Positions 1 through 14,000 of a stretch of 62,000 nt of DNA are shown here, piece by piece (within the stretch, counting starts at the first letter, position 1; each line of letters begins with the position of its first letter). The position numbers and the translations under genes are program-made. The notes beneath the pieces were generated by a model. The model was given only the letters and a program-made list of their open reading frames with translations, made no database searches and was not told the DNA's origin. The DNA lies in the NCBI RefSeq assembly GCF_037975245.1, contig NC_092564.1, positions 18,915,984 to 18,977,983 on the forward strand, written 5' to 3'. This DNA comes from Apostichopus japonicus. Taxonomy: Eukaryota > Echinodermata > Holothuroidea > Aspidochirotida > Stichopodidae.

Positions 1-3000
1 CGTAACGTAAAAAAAATTAGTTTCAGTTAAAGTATTATTGTTTACCACAAACAAGCTCACGAGAGAGAAATAAAGTTAGTACAAACGAAGGAGAGTACCC
101 ATGTCCTCTTACAAAACCGTCCTCTCACAAGAGGCAGTTAAAACACTTGTCAGGCAACAGTCACCATAACATGGGGGAGGGGGGTAGAGTGGTCAACTGG
201 GTGTACCTGTGCAAGGAGAAGTTGGCACAACAAAGTTTTAATAACAAGCATGCAACACCATAACGTAGGTTATCTAAGGCGTGTGTGTCCACGCACACAT
301 ACACACACACAGACAATGATACTTTAACAGCAAACATATTGTCAGATCCACAAAACACAATATACTTACAATAATAATAATCAATGAAATACCAGCTTTG
401 CTTATAAAATGATCTTGTCTAACATCTCTAAAGTAATTCAGTCACAGAAATTGTTCACCTCACAACTATAGTTGAATGAAGAAAATCCATAATGTCAAAA
501 TGAAATGAGCTTCCTACTATGTAATATATGATATTCCTTTTAAGAGTCTTGCATATACCACATCAGATCAAGAGGATGATATTCTCCCTTAACCTATTAC
601 CCTTTTACTGCACCCCATCTCTCACCCCCTCTCTCTCTCTCTCTCTCTCCCTCTACCCAGATGTAATCTCTCATGAGTTGTATTTAGCAATACCCTAACC
701 TCTTCAGAAAACTAAAGGTGATAAAAATGTTCGGTTGCGTTCGAGCCCTGAACATTTAAAGTAGGTGGGGATCACAGGATGGTATGGTACACTGGCCCTC
801 AAGTTTCATAACTTCAACTGTCAGCGGGATTTTCAGGTACCTGATTTCTTCACCCCACCTGGCACTTCATATGACCCAACTTATGTTAATCATAAAAAAA
901 ATAGGGTTGTTAAAAATAACCAAAACGGAACAAAACGACCTTGAAAACAATATTCTTTCAAAGCGGGGATGAAAAGCATAACACATCATTGACAAAATGA
1001 ACAAAGAACAAAGTTACCATAGCAACTAGGAATGACGTAGAGCGTTACTATCGCTAACAAAACAGTTAAATGAAAGAATTAAACAAAACACAACGAAAGA
1101 AAGAATAGGAGTAATAATGATTCATTCAACTATAGAATTCATGCCAATAACAATCAAGATTAGTTGAGTTCACAGATAATGGTGTAATTTACAGAACTAC
1201 CATTTCTACATATATCCTTTACATGCTCCAATGCGGTTGTTTTATTAATATAGTACCGTGGAATTGATTTGCCTTTACAAAACCAACTTAAAATCCGTAA
1301 CAGGATGGGGCACAAAACAACCCTGATACTTCATTGTCGTTTGGAGGGAGAGAAAAAGGGGACTACCCCAATAGTTACAAACTCCATTTTTCTGGTTAAA
1401 TTAACCTTCATGCTTGCCTACCCACTTTGTTCCATAATAGCAGGTTATAGCAGCCTCCATTTTCTAAAAACAAAATTGTGGTAAAAAAACTGTCCCTCTT
1501 ATTATGGTCTTTTTGCTTCACTTTCTTATCAGAAACCTATCAGTAGAATTCATAATACCAAGGTCAATCATATGCATTGTAGCTACAGTATCAGGCTAAA
1601 GCGACGTTACATGTCAATTGAATAATTCTCTCAAAGTTAAACAACCAACCACTTAATCAAGAAACATCTTTCCTTTGCTAATATCTAAATTAACAGTAAC
1701 AGTGACGACAACATGAATGTTTAAGCAAATACTTTCATAAGGCTAATGGCACATTCCCTACAACCAAATATATTTACTTAACAGGTTACAAGTTGCAAGA
1801 AAGCACATTTTTTTTAAATAACACTCATGGTTTAATAGCCAGCACAGAATCCAAGCACCTCTTAATTTGTTGTAGTATTTCTTGCTTCAATGATATGAGA
1901 AAGTACTACCATACACACCAAGAGTTTCAAAACTTGTTACCTTACAGTTACTTCTTACTGTTACAACACGGAAAATATAAATTATATTATATTTTAGTAA
2001 AAAATCCAGAAATATTGTGTCGTACTTAATTGGCCAATCTTTAAAAAATTGATGGTTTCTTTCATAGATAAAGATAACCATGAACTAAGATGGTACTTTC
2101 TGCTGCCAAAAATCCTCTGAGATGATATAACTGAAAAAAAAAAAACTTTTTTCACTATCTGATATTTAAAGACTGACATAGCGTGCATGATTATTAGAAA
2201 ATGTTACTTGAAGTGGTAAACAAATCGATGCATTCCCTTCATCTTCAAAGCAGTGTTTTGACCCCGGGATCACACATCTCCCATGCTCTCCAACCGAGCA
2301 ATAATTTTCTTAGTGAAATAAAAGTTAGTGGGTTTGTTCCTTGCATGAGCTTCTTCATTCAGAGTCAACAGCCCTAAGTCATCCAGTTCTTAGTTGGAAT
2401 TTAATCTCCCGTCATTTGTTTCAGTGATGTGGATGTTTAGACAAACCTCTGAGGTACCTTGTGAAAACACCATAGATAACACATCAGTTGTATTAAATAC
2501 AACCCGGAGAATGGAAGACGAGTAAATTTTTCAGAGAAATTCAAGACCTTTTTAAGTTTACCTAGATTGTCAGCAAATTGGAACAAAAGAAAAATAATTA
2601 CTTCAACGTGAAGATATCGTTTCAAGCACTCCATAATGAATCAGAACACCTTAAGGGTCTCTTCATTAATATTGTTTTACTCATTTTCACATGAGAACCC
2701 CACTACCATGATAAAAAACCATTACAACAAAACATAAAAATATCCACTGCTTTGATATTACCAGCTTCAAGGACCATCTTTTATTAATGGCTTATGGAAA
2801 TATTTAAGATCTTATCAAACATTTTTCAAAGAAAGAAGGAGGAAAAAAATTAAGATTTACAAAAATAGAGCCAAAAGAAAAACAGGATAAACAAAGAAGG
2901 GGAAAAATATCATAATTATTTCTTCCTGAAGGCGAAAGGAATTTTAAAATCCAGTCTTGCCACAGTCATGACTTGTTGTTTTAGATATATTTACATTTAT

Positions 3001-4434
3001 AGTTATGTTTTAATGACATGATGTCTTTTATCACAAGCTACTATTACTAAAGTTACTATCTTAAATAATTTCTATTAAATCAACTTTTTTTTTTTCATTT
3101 TTTTTTATACAATAAACAGATTTAATATACCGACTATGACGACATGCAAAAAAAAAATCGATACCGTACCTCTCAACGACTCGATTAAACATTATACAGA
3201 ATAAAAGTCTGCTCAAAAGTTACAATAAAACTGTTGGTAACATTTAAAATATGACATATCACAGGTGCGCCTGGAATTAAATATTCCCCTCTAGGGGAAA
3301 AGCTCTAGGGGGGTTTACCACCAAACTTGACAGATAGTGAGAGTTTTATATTGCATAGCAAGTATAAAAACATGTGATTTTGTGCCTACCTTTTAAAGCA
3401 CGGTGACTAACCCAGAAGATAACACAATTTACTGAAAACGTATGCATTGGTCTACTGTTGCATGTTGTTGTTTTTCTTGTTAGGGATTTATACAAAACTA
3501 TCATAATGATAATTATTTCAAAAGAAATATAATAAACCAACTGCAAGACAATCCAAGGAAGGCAAAGAACCATACAAAACAAGAGGATGTTTCGACTTCT
3601 TCCTGAACCGTTTGCTAATTTTACACCGATATTAAAATTTTAGCTATAGATACCAAAACCAGAAACTGATACCATTTAATTTCATACATAGACTTCACAA
3701 TAGTAATAAACTGTTTACAAAAAAAAAAAATATATTTCTAGTAATACCCTACCAGAGAAGGTACAGTAAAACAACTTTTCTTGAGGGAAAACTGCTATAA
3801 CATGCGTTTGTAGATATAAAACTCACCAAATTTTGAACAACGAAGATTAATTATGGAACTGAAAAACAAAAGAATACAGACCATATATGCTAGAGTACTG
3901 ACTACATAATTAATAATAATAATAATGATAGTAATAATAAGTGGAAGAGAAATCAAAATGGAGCTGCATTTACTAAAGTCACACAGATATATTTTTCTTT
4001 GTTGGTTTCTTGATAATGAAACTTTCAACAATTTGACTATGATACATTTTGAAATGTGTGACCTCTACACTTCCTAGCTGACTTGTAAACGAATCGTACC
4101 GCCATCATCAACATCTAAATCCAATATTAAGAGGTCAATGGATGACAGAGGCGCAAAGCGACATACAAATAAAATCATAAAGAATTATTATAAGGCACGG
4201 CTGAAGTAAACAATATAACAAATCTTGCCCCCCCCCCAAAAAAATCATCCCCAAAGAACTTGAAACTTAGTGACAAATAAACTAATTACGTATCCATGAA
4301 TCTAAGCAGGACATAGTTCAAAACATTATTGCTTCATTCTGCTTTCTTTTTGCAAACTTTGTCAAAATTACCAAATTTCCTTTAAAGGACAACACCTTCC
4401 CTTTTTCACCTCTAGGAACGGTCATCGGGTTTTC
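1..4434. other. SBP2 3' flank or 3' UTR, no gene recognised
   Basis: AT-rich sequence beyond the SBP2 stop. Only short unmatched open frames, short CT and AC runs (about 622-655 and 295-312) and poly-A/T runs are visible. Minus-strand AATAAA signals occur, for example near 2,780, so part may be 3' UTR. Confidence 0.5.
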
Positions 4435-5097
4435 TTACTCATCCCCTATAGAGAGATTACCAACCTGCACCTGTGTCTCGGCGACCCAGTTGTTGACTCG
4501 CTCTGTGGCGCTGACCTCGGGAGCCAGGGGCGCCTCCGAATCCTCATATTCTTCATCTTTCTCATCCTCTTCTTCCTCTTCCTCCTCCTCCTCATCATCA
4601 TCTTCATCTTCTTCATTCTCCTCCTCTCCCTGGGCCTCCTCTTCCTCTTCCTCGATGTTCCTACAGGACTGATCCTGCGACGACACCAACTGCTTCCTCT
4701 GCTGATCCTCCACGGTGCATGCAGACGCCTCCGAGTTGGTCTTGGAGGCGGACTCCTCCAGATGGGAGGAGGCGGTGTCCACAATCTCTTCGCTCTTCGC
4801 CTCCTCCTGTGGGTCCTCGTCTCTTGTGTTGTTGTTGCTGCTGCTACTGCTGCTGTTGTTGTTGTTGTACTCCTCCTCGTCCAGGTCAGGCTCCGGCTCT
4901 GGGTCGTTCTCCGAGATGGGTTCCGAGATGAAGGAGTTGAACGAGATGCCGCTGCAGTTTGAGATGTTACGCCGATGGCCCAGGTGCTTGCCGATGTTCT
5001 TGGACTTCTTCTCAATGTCTCTCCTCTGTTCCAGGAGGAGCATTTGGTATTCCTCGCGAGCTGCGTTCACCAGACCAATCAGCTGTTTAAAGATATC
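4435..5097 (-). CDS. SECISBP2L: SBP2 coding exon 14 (residues 910-1129), C-terminal tail and stop
   Basis: It opens with DIFKQLIGLVNAAREEYQ, the last helix of the RNA-binding module (human DQFHKMVELTVAARQAY). It continues into a long tail with Glu/Asp runs and an Asn/Ser run coded by simple repeats, ending QVQVGNLSIGDE and TAA at 4435-4437. The acid run makes long open frames on the opposite strand that are not genes. Confidence 0.92.
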   Translation of the reverse strand, partial: DIFKQLIGLVNAAREEYQMLLLEQRRDIEKKSKNIGKHLGHRRNISNCSGISFNSFISEPISENDPEPEPDLDEEEYNNNNSSSSSSNNNTRDEDPQEEAKSEEIVDTASSHLEESASKTNSEASACTVEDQQRKQLVSSQDQSCRNIEEEEEEAQGEEENEEDEDDDEEEEEEEEEDEKDEEYEDSEAPLAPEVSATERVNNWVAETQVQVGNLSIGDE

Positions 5098-8000
5098 CTG
5101 TGAGTTACGAGACCGAGAAACAAGGTAATAACACACCTATATTCTCAGATCGAAATGTTTAACACCCATAATCATTTTTCAAACACTAATAAAAGTATAT
5201 TAAATGCTCTCCAAATGGAGAGGGGCAACAACAAAAAACCAAATTCTAACAACAACAACAAAAGTAGTCATTAATTTTCTGGTTTTGATCTATGGTCTCC
5301 CTGCCAAGTGAATTTGGTATAAGAGTATGCAATGACTCCACCTCAAATCATGTAACTTTTAATGTTTTAAAATATTAGGGTTCAATATCAGGGTTTTGTC
5401 AATTGCTTAGCTAATTTCTGCAGCTTAATCTACAAAAATCTTTTGTCCTGTGGTTTTTTACTGCATAGGCTGAAACTGGTTTCAGTAAATTAGCTTTCAG
5501 CCTGATTTCAGCCTGTAGTATCTTATAATATATCCATTAAACCCAGTCTAATACTTCTCTCACATGTTATATCTATAATATAGATAATAGATAATTGAAT
5601 AACCAATTCATCCACAGTGACTTATAAATAAAATAAACTTGTAGTGATTAATAAACACTACTTGGACAAATAGGTTCATCATTGTTCAAGTTCAACCTCA
5701 ATAGGTTGAAATGCCACAATAAATGCATGGATTTCAGGAAACAACCTTCTCTGATTCCAAGTTCTGTTGTTCCTCAGAAAGAAATGAACGTATATAACGA
5801 AAAAACAAAATTGTGCCACAAATTGCAGACACTTTCTTACAAATCAATCAGTGAATTTTGGTTATGCTTTGCCCAATTTTTTTCCCCCTTCTTTCCCATT
5901 TATTATTTGTATTATATTTTTCTTCTGGTGTGTCAAACTTGGCAGAATAATGACCTTCGGCAAGGTACGGGAACAACCTACCTCGGCTCCGTTGTGGTTG
6001 AAGACGCCGACCACACTGACCGGTACGATCTTGTTGACAGCTCGTCCGAGAGAGCTACGGCAGAGGGCAAAGACCACTGGGACACCTTGTTCTTGAGCTG
6101 TCTCTGTGATATTTTGCAGGACATCATCGATACCTCCTGATAGAACAAGATCAACAAAGTTGGAAAACAGCCAGATCGATACATTTTTCTTTGTCTGTTT
6201 TTTTCCCTTTATTACTGCATATTGTCGTTATATTTATAGCTAGATTACAGACGCAGTTCTTGTTCCCGTAGCAACAATGAAGGGGACCACATCTTTTTTT
6301 TTAAAAACCCATCTCGACAACGTAGATTCTTTACGTAGAGAGAAAAAGGGGTACCTTGACCCATTCCCCTCTTGATTAATGCACAATGTCTCTTGGTGCA
6401 GGGCAGAATATGCAATCCTGTTATATAAATGTCACTATAATTAATATAAAACAGAAGATTATCGAAAACTAAAGCAAGCAGTGTTTTCATACAGCTTCAA
6501 TTTAGGATGGTTACTGGTGATGCTTTCTTTTTGAAGAATCAGTAGATCAGAAAACATGCCAGGCTATTTCCAGAAACTCAGAAACAAAGCACATGACTTT
6601 CAAAAAAAAAGAAATATCTTCTTTTTTGAATTTCAATATTATGTTTTTACTTCTTGCTGAATTTTGTTTTCTTTTGTTATTGAAAGTCTCATAAAATATG
6701 GCTCCTTACCCTTGGACTGGATCTTTTCCAGATTGGTGGAAATAATGATGCAAGTAATCTTCTTCTTCTTGAGATGTTTGCTGACCTCTCGTAAACCCAT
6801 CACTATCCGTCTCTTGGCCTTGGCCTGAGGGAGGAGATTAAACGATAACATGACAACGGCTAACCTGACTCCATCTGCGACTAAATATTCTAATCACGAG
6901 TAAGTCATCTACCTTCTCTACACCAGACAGGGCTGGAAGAAATACTTCTACAGACCAGTGCAGTTATTAATCAAAAAGATGACCTTGTGGGGTTGGTGCA
7001 CTGAGCTCTTATGCAAGGAGCATTGCAATTTCCAATAGAGGTGAGTTTAAACAGAATGAAGAAAGACTGGAAGGGATTTTCCGTTGTACAAATCTTACCA
7101 TAACGCATCATTGAAGTTTGTACACCTGTTACTTGCAATAAATGTCTCATCTCTCTAAAGACATTTATTGCACAGTAACAGGTGTACAAACTTCTATGAT
7201 GTGTTATGGAAAATACCTTCCAGTCTTTCTTCATTGTGTTTCACGATTCCATCTACTGTCCCATAATTTTACAATAACACTGGTGACAGGGAAAAAATGA
7301 AATAAAATGTACCTTGATTGGACCATCTCTGTTATACTGCCTCTCCTGAAAACGGACCAGCGTTTGAAGCAATGTGGTACAGCAGTTATCAATGTCCTTG
7401 GAAATGATTTGCTTACAGTATCTAGAGATAGAAAATTGACTCAATGGTAAATGTGGTAGCTACAAAGCTGTTAATCCAAGCATTTCATACATCAAAAAAG
7501 GAAAAAATATTATACTGCACTGTGTACTGTACTGTAACTTGCTTTACTGTACTGTACTTTGCCAAACTGCTCTGTTGTGTACTGCAGTTCTGAGCTGTAC
7601 AGTTCTGTACTGTACTTTATTGTACTGTACAGTACTGTGCGGCGCACTCAACTGCACTGTACAGTATTTTGCTGAACTGTATTTGGTCTGTACTTTACTG
7701 CACTATTCTGTTATGCATTTTACAGTACTGTACAGTACAATTATGTACAGTACAGAACAGTGCTTATTTTACTGTACTATGCTGCATACTCAATTGCACT
7801 GTACAGTATTTTGCTGTACTGTTCTGTACTATTCTGTTATGCACTGTACAATACAATAAAGTACAGAACAGTACGGTACAGTACTATACAGTACTGTTCT
7901 GTACTTATTTATACTATTCAGTACTGTGCTGTGTACTAAACTGCACTGTACAGTATTTTGCTGTACTGTTCTGTACTATTCATCATGCATATTCTTTTGT

Positions 8001-11000
8001 CTCCATTTCTGTTCTTTTCCTGTGTCCTGAGGTAAATATTCGAATAGGTGAAATAATTTCATCACTAAAGAACACTGCTTACAGTTCCAACTTTTTAGAA
8101 TAAACTTTAGTCCGAAGAAATACAGGGTTGACAAAGTTTTCACATTTCTCACCTTCTTTATTTAGTGCTACAATATTTACCATAACCAAAGCTAACATCC
8201 TCTTTCTGTCTCTACATATTGATCACAAACTAAAATTCAGTTTGACTGAATAGCTAAAACAATTCCGATATACTCACTCTCTCCACTTGTTACTGTGAAT
8301 TCGTTTCAACGCCAGGACCTCACTCTGCGAAGAATTACTGCCTCCGCTCGACACCGAGAAGTTCATTGCTGGCGAGGGAGGGCTAAGACTAAGTGGATCC
8401 GGCTGGCTAAAAGGTGAAAGGTCACTATGGCTCGTATTAATAGAGAGTGAGTTGCGATCACTCGGAGCTGCAATTACAAGGACAAAAAGGACAAAGGCAT
8501 TACTCAGTTCAATAAATTTAACATCAAGCCTAAATATAATAATAATAATTTTTATATAGTGCTAAACAAACTATGAAATAATTCTTGTAGCTCTTAACAG
8601 AATATAACATATATGCTTTGGTGAAATGATACGTTTTGAGAGCTGATTTGAAACCGTTCACAGTATTGCACATTTTGACATGTTCTGGAAGTGAGTTCCA
8701 CAGGCACGGTGCACTGGATGCGAATGTTCTCAAGCCGTATTGTGTTTTTACTCTAGTATTGTGGAGCACATTGAGATTCTGACAGATATCATATCAAATG
8801 GGTTAATTCCTTGGCACTGTTTTTACCCTTTTTGATTCCTAATGCTAAAAGTCTTTGTTACCACAGATGTTTTCATGTGAACCAGGCCACGAACACTACT
8901 GGACTAAGGGAATCAAGTTACTTGTTTCACCTAGTTTTTTGGCATGACTTCCGAAACATTTGTAAGAAGTTGAAACGATATTTATTTGATGAGATGATGT
9001 TCTGTAGTAAGACAATTCTAATTTGCTTGTTTGCTTTCCTGTTTAGTATTTTTTTTCTTCGTAATGTTTTGCTTCTCATTGTTGTGCAAGTCGGGATCGT
9101 TGTATCTGAATAGTATTATTGTACGTTTTGTCTCTGCGGCTGCACTGTATGTATTGATATTGTTATGTACTATCAAAACTAAAGATAAGAAAATATTAAA
9201 TTGTTAGGCAATGATTGAGTTGTATTGTAATATTAGAGAACTCACAAAATTATCATGTCTATTTGTATAAATGTCAAATGAGTCAATAAAAGAGATGAAA
9301 AAGAATAAAACGACAATTCTAATGAAACATCTGTAAAAGAAGATCCGACTTACCGTCTTGGGAGAGCGCAAATCTGCTGTCATAGCAACTAGAGTCCAAG
9401 TCGGCTGTCGATTGAGTCAATGCACTGTAAGGGACAAATCAAAAAAGTTATACAAATATACAAAAAAAAACAGTCGCAACAAAATTTGAAATTACTCGCC
9501 ATATTATTTCCATTCAATGACAAAAACAATTTGAATTATATCTACTTGTAGGATAATTTTTTTCAAATTTTGCATTTTTAACAAAATTTGAAAGTTTAGG
9601 CAGACTCCGCTTTATGTTTATAATTTTTCTTCTGTCCATGTCACTGAGAAAGTTACTCAAATGAAGCTAACTATGCAGGATTTTTTTTTTTTTTTTTATG
9701 TTTTGGTTTTGTTATTTTTTGTTATACAACCACTCAATGGATGAATGGTGGGGGGAACAGGGTCAAAGAGGGAAATACCATAGAGACACTGAGAAGCTAT
9801 CAAGCAAATTTTGAACACTTAGCAACCATTTCGTAGGAGGACATAACTACGATACTGCCTGACTTGCACAAGACCATATTCGGTGAGCACGGATACAAGA
9901 AAAAAAACCTGTGAAAAATACAGCAAACGGTTTTCCTCACTCTTCATTATCCGAGAGTTTCTTCTCCTGCAAATCTTTCATTCTTCTCTTCTCTAATCTC
10001 TCAGCAATGATGACTTTCTTCATCGCGCTCGGTTTCTTCTTGATCGGATTTTCCTTCATTTTACCCTTCATGACCGGAGCGGACGAGTCCAACGGATTAA
10101 GACCGATCGACTGAAATAGAGAGTAAGAGACCGAAATTACTTTCCAGTCCTGAAATGCATTTCACAGTTTCTGCTGTGTCATACCAGTCTCGTCTATTCC
10201 GATTAAAAAGATACTTAACATAGGAACTTAAAGATTTCCATGATGAAAGTTATATACAACAGCATTAGTCTTACCTTCTTCAATCCAAGTTTGTCCCTCT
10301 GCATGGGGGGCACCCTGTTATTTGGTAGGCTGTTCATTGGGCCTACACCCCACTTAGGATTCTGTTGGTAAGGCATGAGGGGTGGCTGGTTACCATATGG
10401 TACCCCGGCTCCATACATGACAGGTCCATATGGTGATGGCTGGGGGGTCTGCTGTACCTTCATGAAATAATAATTGGCAAATTTAAAATTCCCCACATAG
10501 ACGATAATAGATGATATCATAGAGATATCATAGATGATAAGTTCATAATATTAGTGGCACAAACAGGTGCAGAGGTTTCTTACAATTTTCCATGTCAAAG
10601 TGCTCTAGTATAAAGTGAGTAACTCAGCCCTATATTTGCTCCAACTTACTCCAAACAGCTGACATTGGTAAGACACAGAGTTTCTAATAGGGATCCAGGG
10701 AATTCAGTAACTTTTATGGAAAAACAATTTTTTTCCCCTTTCTTTCTTTCTTTTCCCTTTTCTTTATATTATATTTTTTGGGCCTTTTCAAGATACTCTA
10801 ATTTGTGAGATATCATAAACAGGATACTGCATCGATAATCATGTCCATTTTTTATTTTTTAAACCAATTTCTCTGTTTCAAATTCTGCACAGAAATGAAA
10901 ACAATTGATCATAAGACAAAAGAACTAATAAGGATCATAAAACAAAGGATAATAAAACAAGTGAGCAACAAAGCAGAGTGTTATCACACTTACATTGGTC

Positions 11001-14000
11001 CTGTTAAGAGCCGATACGAGCTCTATTTCCATTGTCCTCTGACTCCGTTTGCCAGAATTTCTGGCCGGCTCTGGCATGTAACCATGGGTGACTGCCTGAT
11101 CTTGAAAGTCCTATCAAAAATAAAAATATATAAAAATATGATAAAAAAATTATAAGAAAAAACACATACACTAAATATATATATATATATATATCTATTT
11201 ATATATATATATATCTATATATATATATATATATATATACAAGAGCATCAATGATGCAGTATCTCAATACTGGAAGTTCTAATTTCGATTCCTAGTTTCA
11301 TATCTTTGCTCTGTCTCTACAATTATCAATATCAATATATATAATATTTTGGTCATATAGTTTGACGTCAATGACAACAGTCAAATAAGAAGAGGCGAAC
11401 AACTCGACCATATTCTTGATGCCCACCTTGAGAAAGTTAGGCCTATCGACCTACTGTACGTTACTGTAGACTGTAGTGGTGACTACCATCAAAACTGTGT
11501 ACACTTCCAAGTATCAAAACAACCCACGTTTTTCCTTCTCAATAATTTTGACATGAAGATTTCGTGGATTAATGACTTGGAAAAAATAATGTACAAGTAG
11601 ATTACAAGTTTTTAATTGAAAGTGATGGGTGGCCTCCTCCTCTCCTTATAGCCACCCCAGTTCCTCTCCATTTTAGTATTTTCTTTTAATTCTTTGAATA
11701 TTTGATATCAAACATCACAGGTTCAAAAGAAAGCTAAACATACTTCTTATAACCTTATAGTTATACATCTTATATCCTTATAAATAAAACATAACCGTAT
11801 CCAATTTTTATAGTCTTATAAAAGTTGTGATGCTATGGCTGGCTCCTCTTTTATACATACTCCAGTGAAAAAAAATGTGATAGATAATAAATTTTGTTCT
11901 TAATTCTTTTCTTTTTTTGGGGGGGGGGGTTAAAGAAATATACCAAACAAGCTGTTAATTCATAATGATGCTTCATTCTAGAAATGCACAATATACACTC
12001 TATTCCAAATTAATAGTTGTTGTATTATACCATTCACAGTATGTTAAATTTATGGAGTCACAGTTAAAATATAAGTTGGAAACTTAAGTTAAAATTAAAA
12101 CACACTGTAAGGCAATCGAACAAACTTACTGCACCCTGGCCCAAAACTGCCTGAACACCACCAGTACAATGCTAATGTGGCCATTACTAAATGAAAGTCT
12201 AATATAGGATGCACTACTGTAGGCCTAGCCTAAACTTGTAAACACAACAATGTGTATACGTAATTATACAAAAATACCTGATGGGCAATCAAACAAACTT
12301 ATCATGACTCTTGTCTGAAAAACTACCTGAACAACAGTACAATCCTTAAACTGATATTACTAAAACCATGGAGCTATAAACAGACGAAGTCCTAATATAA
12401 ATTAAATGTAGTACGACAATGTGTATGAAATTAGTGTGCAATACACTACCAGTACCAGAAGCATATCTCACAACAGTATAGAAAATTGGTCGCGAGGTTG
12501 GCCATTTTCATATATCTAACATGTAGCTGCCATGAGTCCTAACCAATCTGCTACAAACCAGAATTGGAGGCGGGGCTTGAGTCATTGCCAATCTGCTACA
12601 AACCAGACTTGGAGGCGGGGCTTGAGTCATTGCCAATCTGCTACAAACCAAACTTGGAGGCGGGGCTTAATTATCAAAAACAAGGAAACAAACAAGTTTT
12701 GTAGCGTGTGCATAAAAGCCTTGGTTCAACGGTTTTTCAGAGGGATTTGGCCAAATTTGGACATAAATCGGTGAAAAAGTCATGGAATGAGATACAATTC
12801 TGGAATAAAAAATAGTAACTTTTGTTGGCCTATATGATATATGCTTGCTCTGGAAATTTCAGAGAAAAAGAACTTTGTATGAAGACGCTGAAAATTTTTC
12901 AAGAGAAGAGAGAGTCCCACTTACTGTTACAATATCTCTATACATGTAATGTATTGCGATAATAACACATAAAATAAATATATTTATATATATATATATA
13001 TTTTAATGTTGCTATTAATGCTTCATAAACTACCATGTTGGCATATTACATCACCTTTGCCCAGTCACCAAAACTGCTCTGTTACCTCCTTTTACGTTGA
13101 CTCAACATTTTACAGTTTGTTCATAACACAGAGGGTGCTACGGCAGAGTTACCCTTTAACAGTGTTATACGCATCTAATTAACATAATGAGTTTCTTTTC
13201 TTTTATATCTTTCATATTAGTATATAAAAGATGAGTTGCTTTTGCCTTGTCAAGTTACAAAAGAGTTTAAGAAACAACATGAACTGATAAAGAAAGGAAC
13301 AAGGAACAAAACCAAATAAAAATTGGGCCTGCACAGCGAGAGAGAGGTTGGGGATGGGGATGACATACTTGTGGTAGCTTCTTATTCTTCTTCCTCAAGA
13401 TTTTTCCTTTCATATCTTCTGACTGTACCATTGGGCCACTGACATGTCCATCTTTCTCACTGGATGTGTCAGAGTCAACCTTTCAAAGAAAAAAAAAAAG
13501 AAAGCTTAAATCAGAAAAAAAGACAACATCAGCTGAGTTGCAACAAAGACGTCACTATATTCCAAACGTGCCCTGGGCTGAATATTGGTACGGCTTGTAA
13601 AAACAATGGACCATATTCGTGAAAAATAATCTGAGCAGTGTATGGGACTGGTGAGGATCTAGCGAATAAAAATTTATTATCAGTATTGATATTATCAAAC
13701 CATAGCTTGATGGTCTTGACGGACCAAGTGAGCTGCAGAACCGTCCATCATACATAAAGCATACATATTCATTGTGTTCTATTAGGATAAACATACCAAC
13801 TCACCAAGGCAAAAAAAAAAAAAAAGTCTCTATTTGCAGTGTAACTACTCATGCAAACACATCAACCAGCACAAACTATATAGTTGGCTTGGTGCCAATA
13901 TCATGATCACAATTATGTGTTCAATTCACTACACGGAAGTCGCACCCGTTTCCAAAATGAAAGTAAACACTCGGTCTATGATCGATAATGCTCTCATAGC

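Noticed and set aside
4446-5128. Several long overlapping open frames on both strands (Arg-rich, Ser-rich, Leu-rich)
   Set aside because: They are shadow frames of the Glu/Asp and Asn/Ser repeats in the last SBP2 exon. Only the minus frame that continues the L7Ae region is real.
7539-8103. Two Cys/Tyr/Leu-rich plus-strand open frames that look like small secreted proteins
   Set aside because: They arise from the CTGTAC-type array, which lacks stops in these frames. Composition alone explains them.
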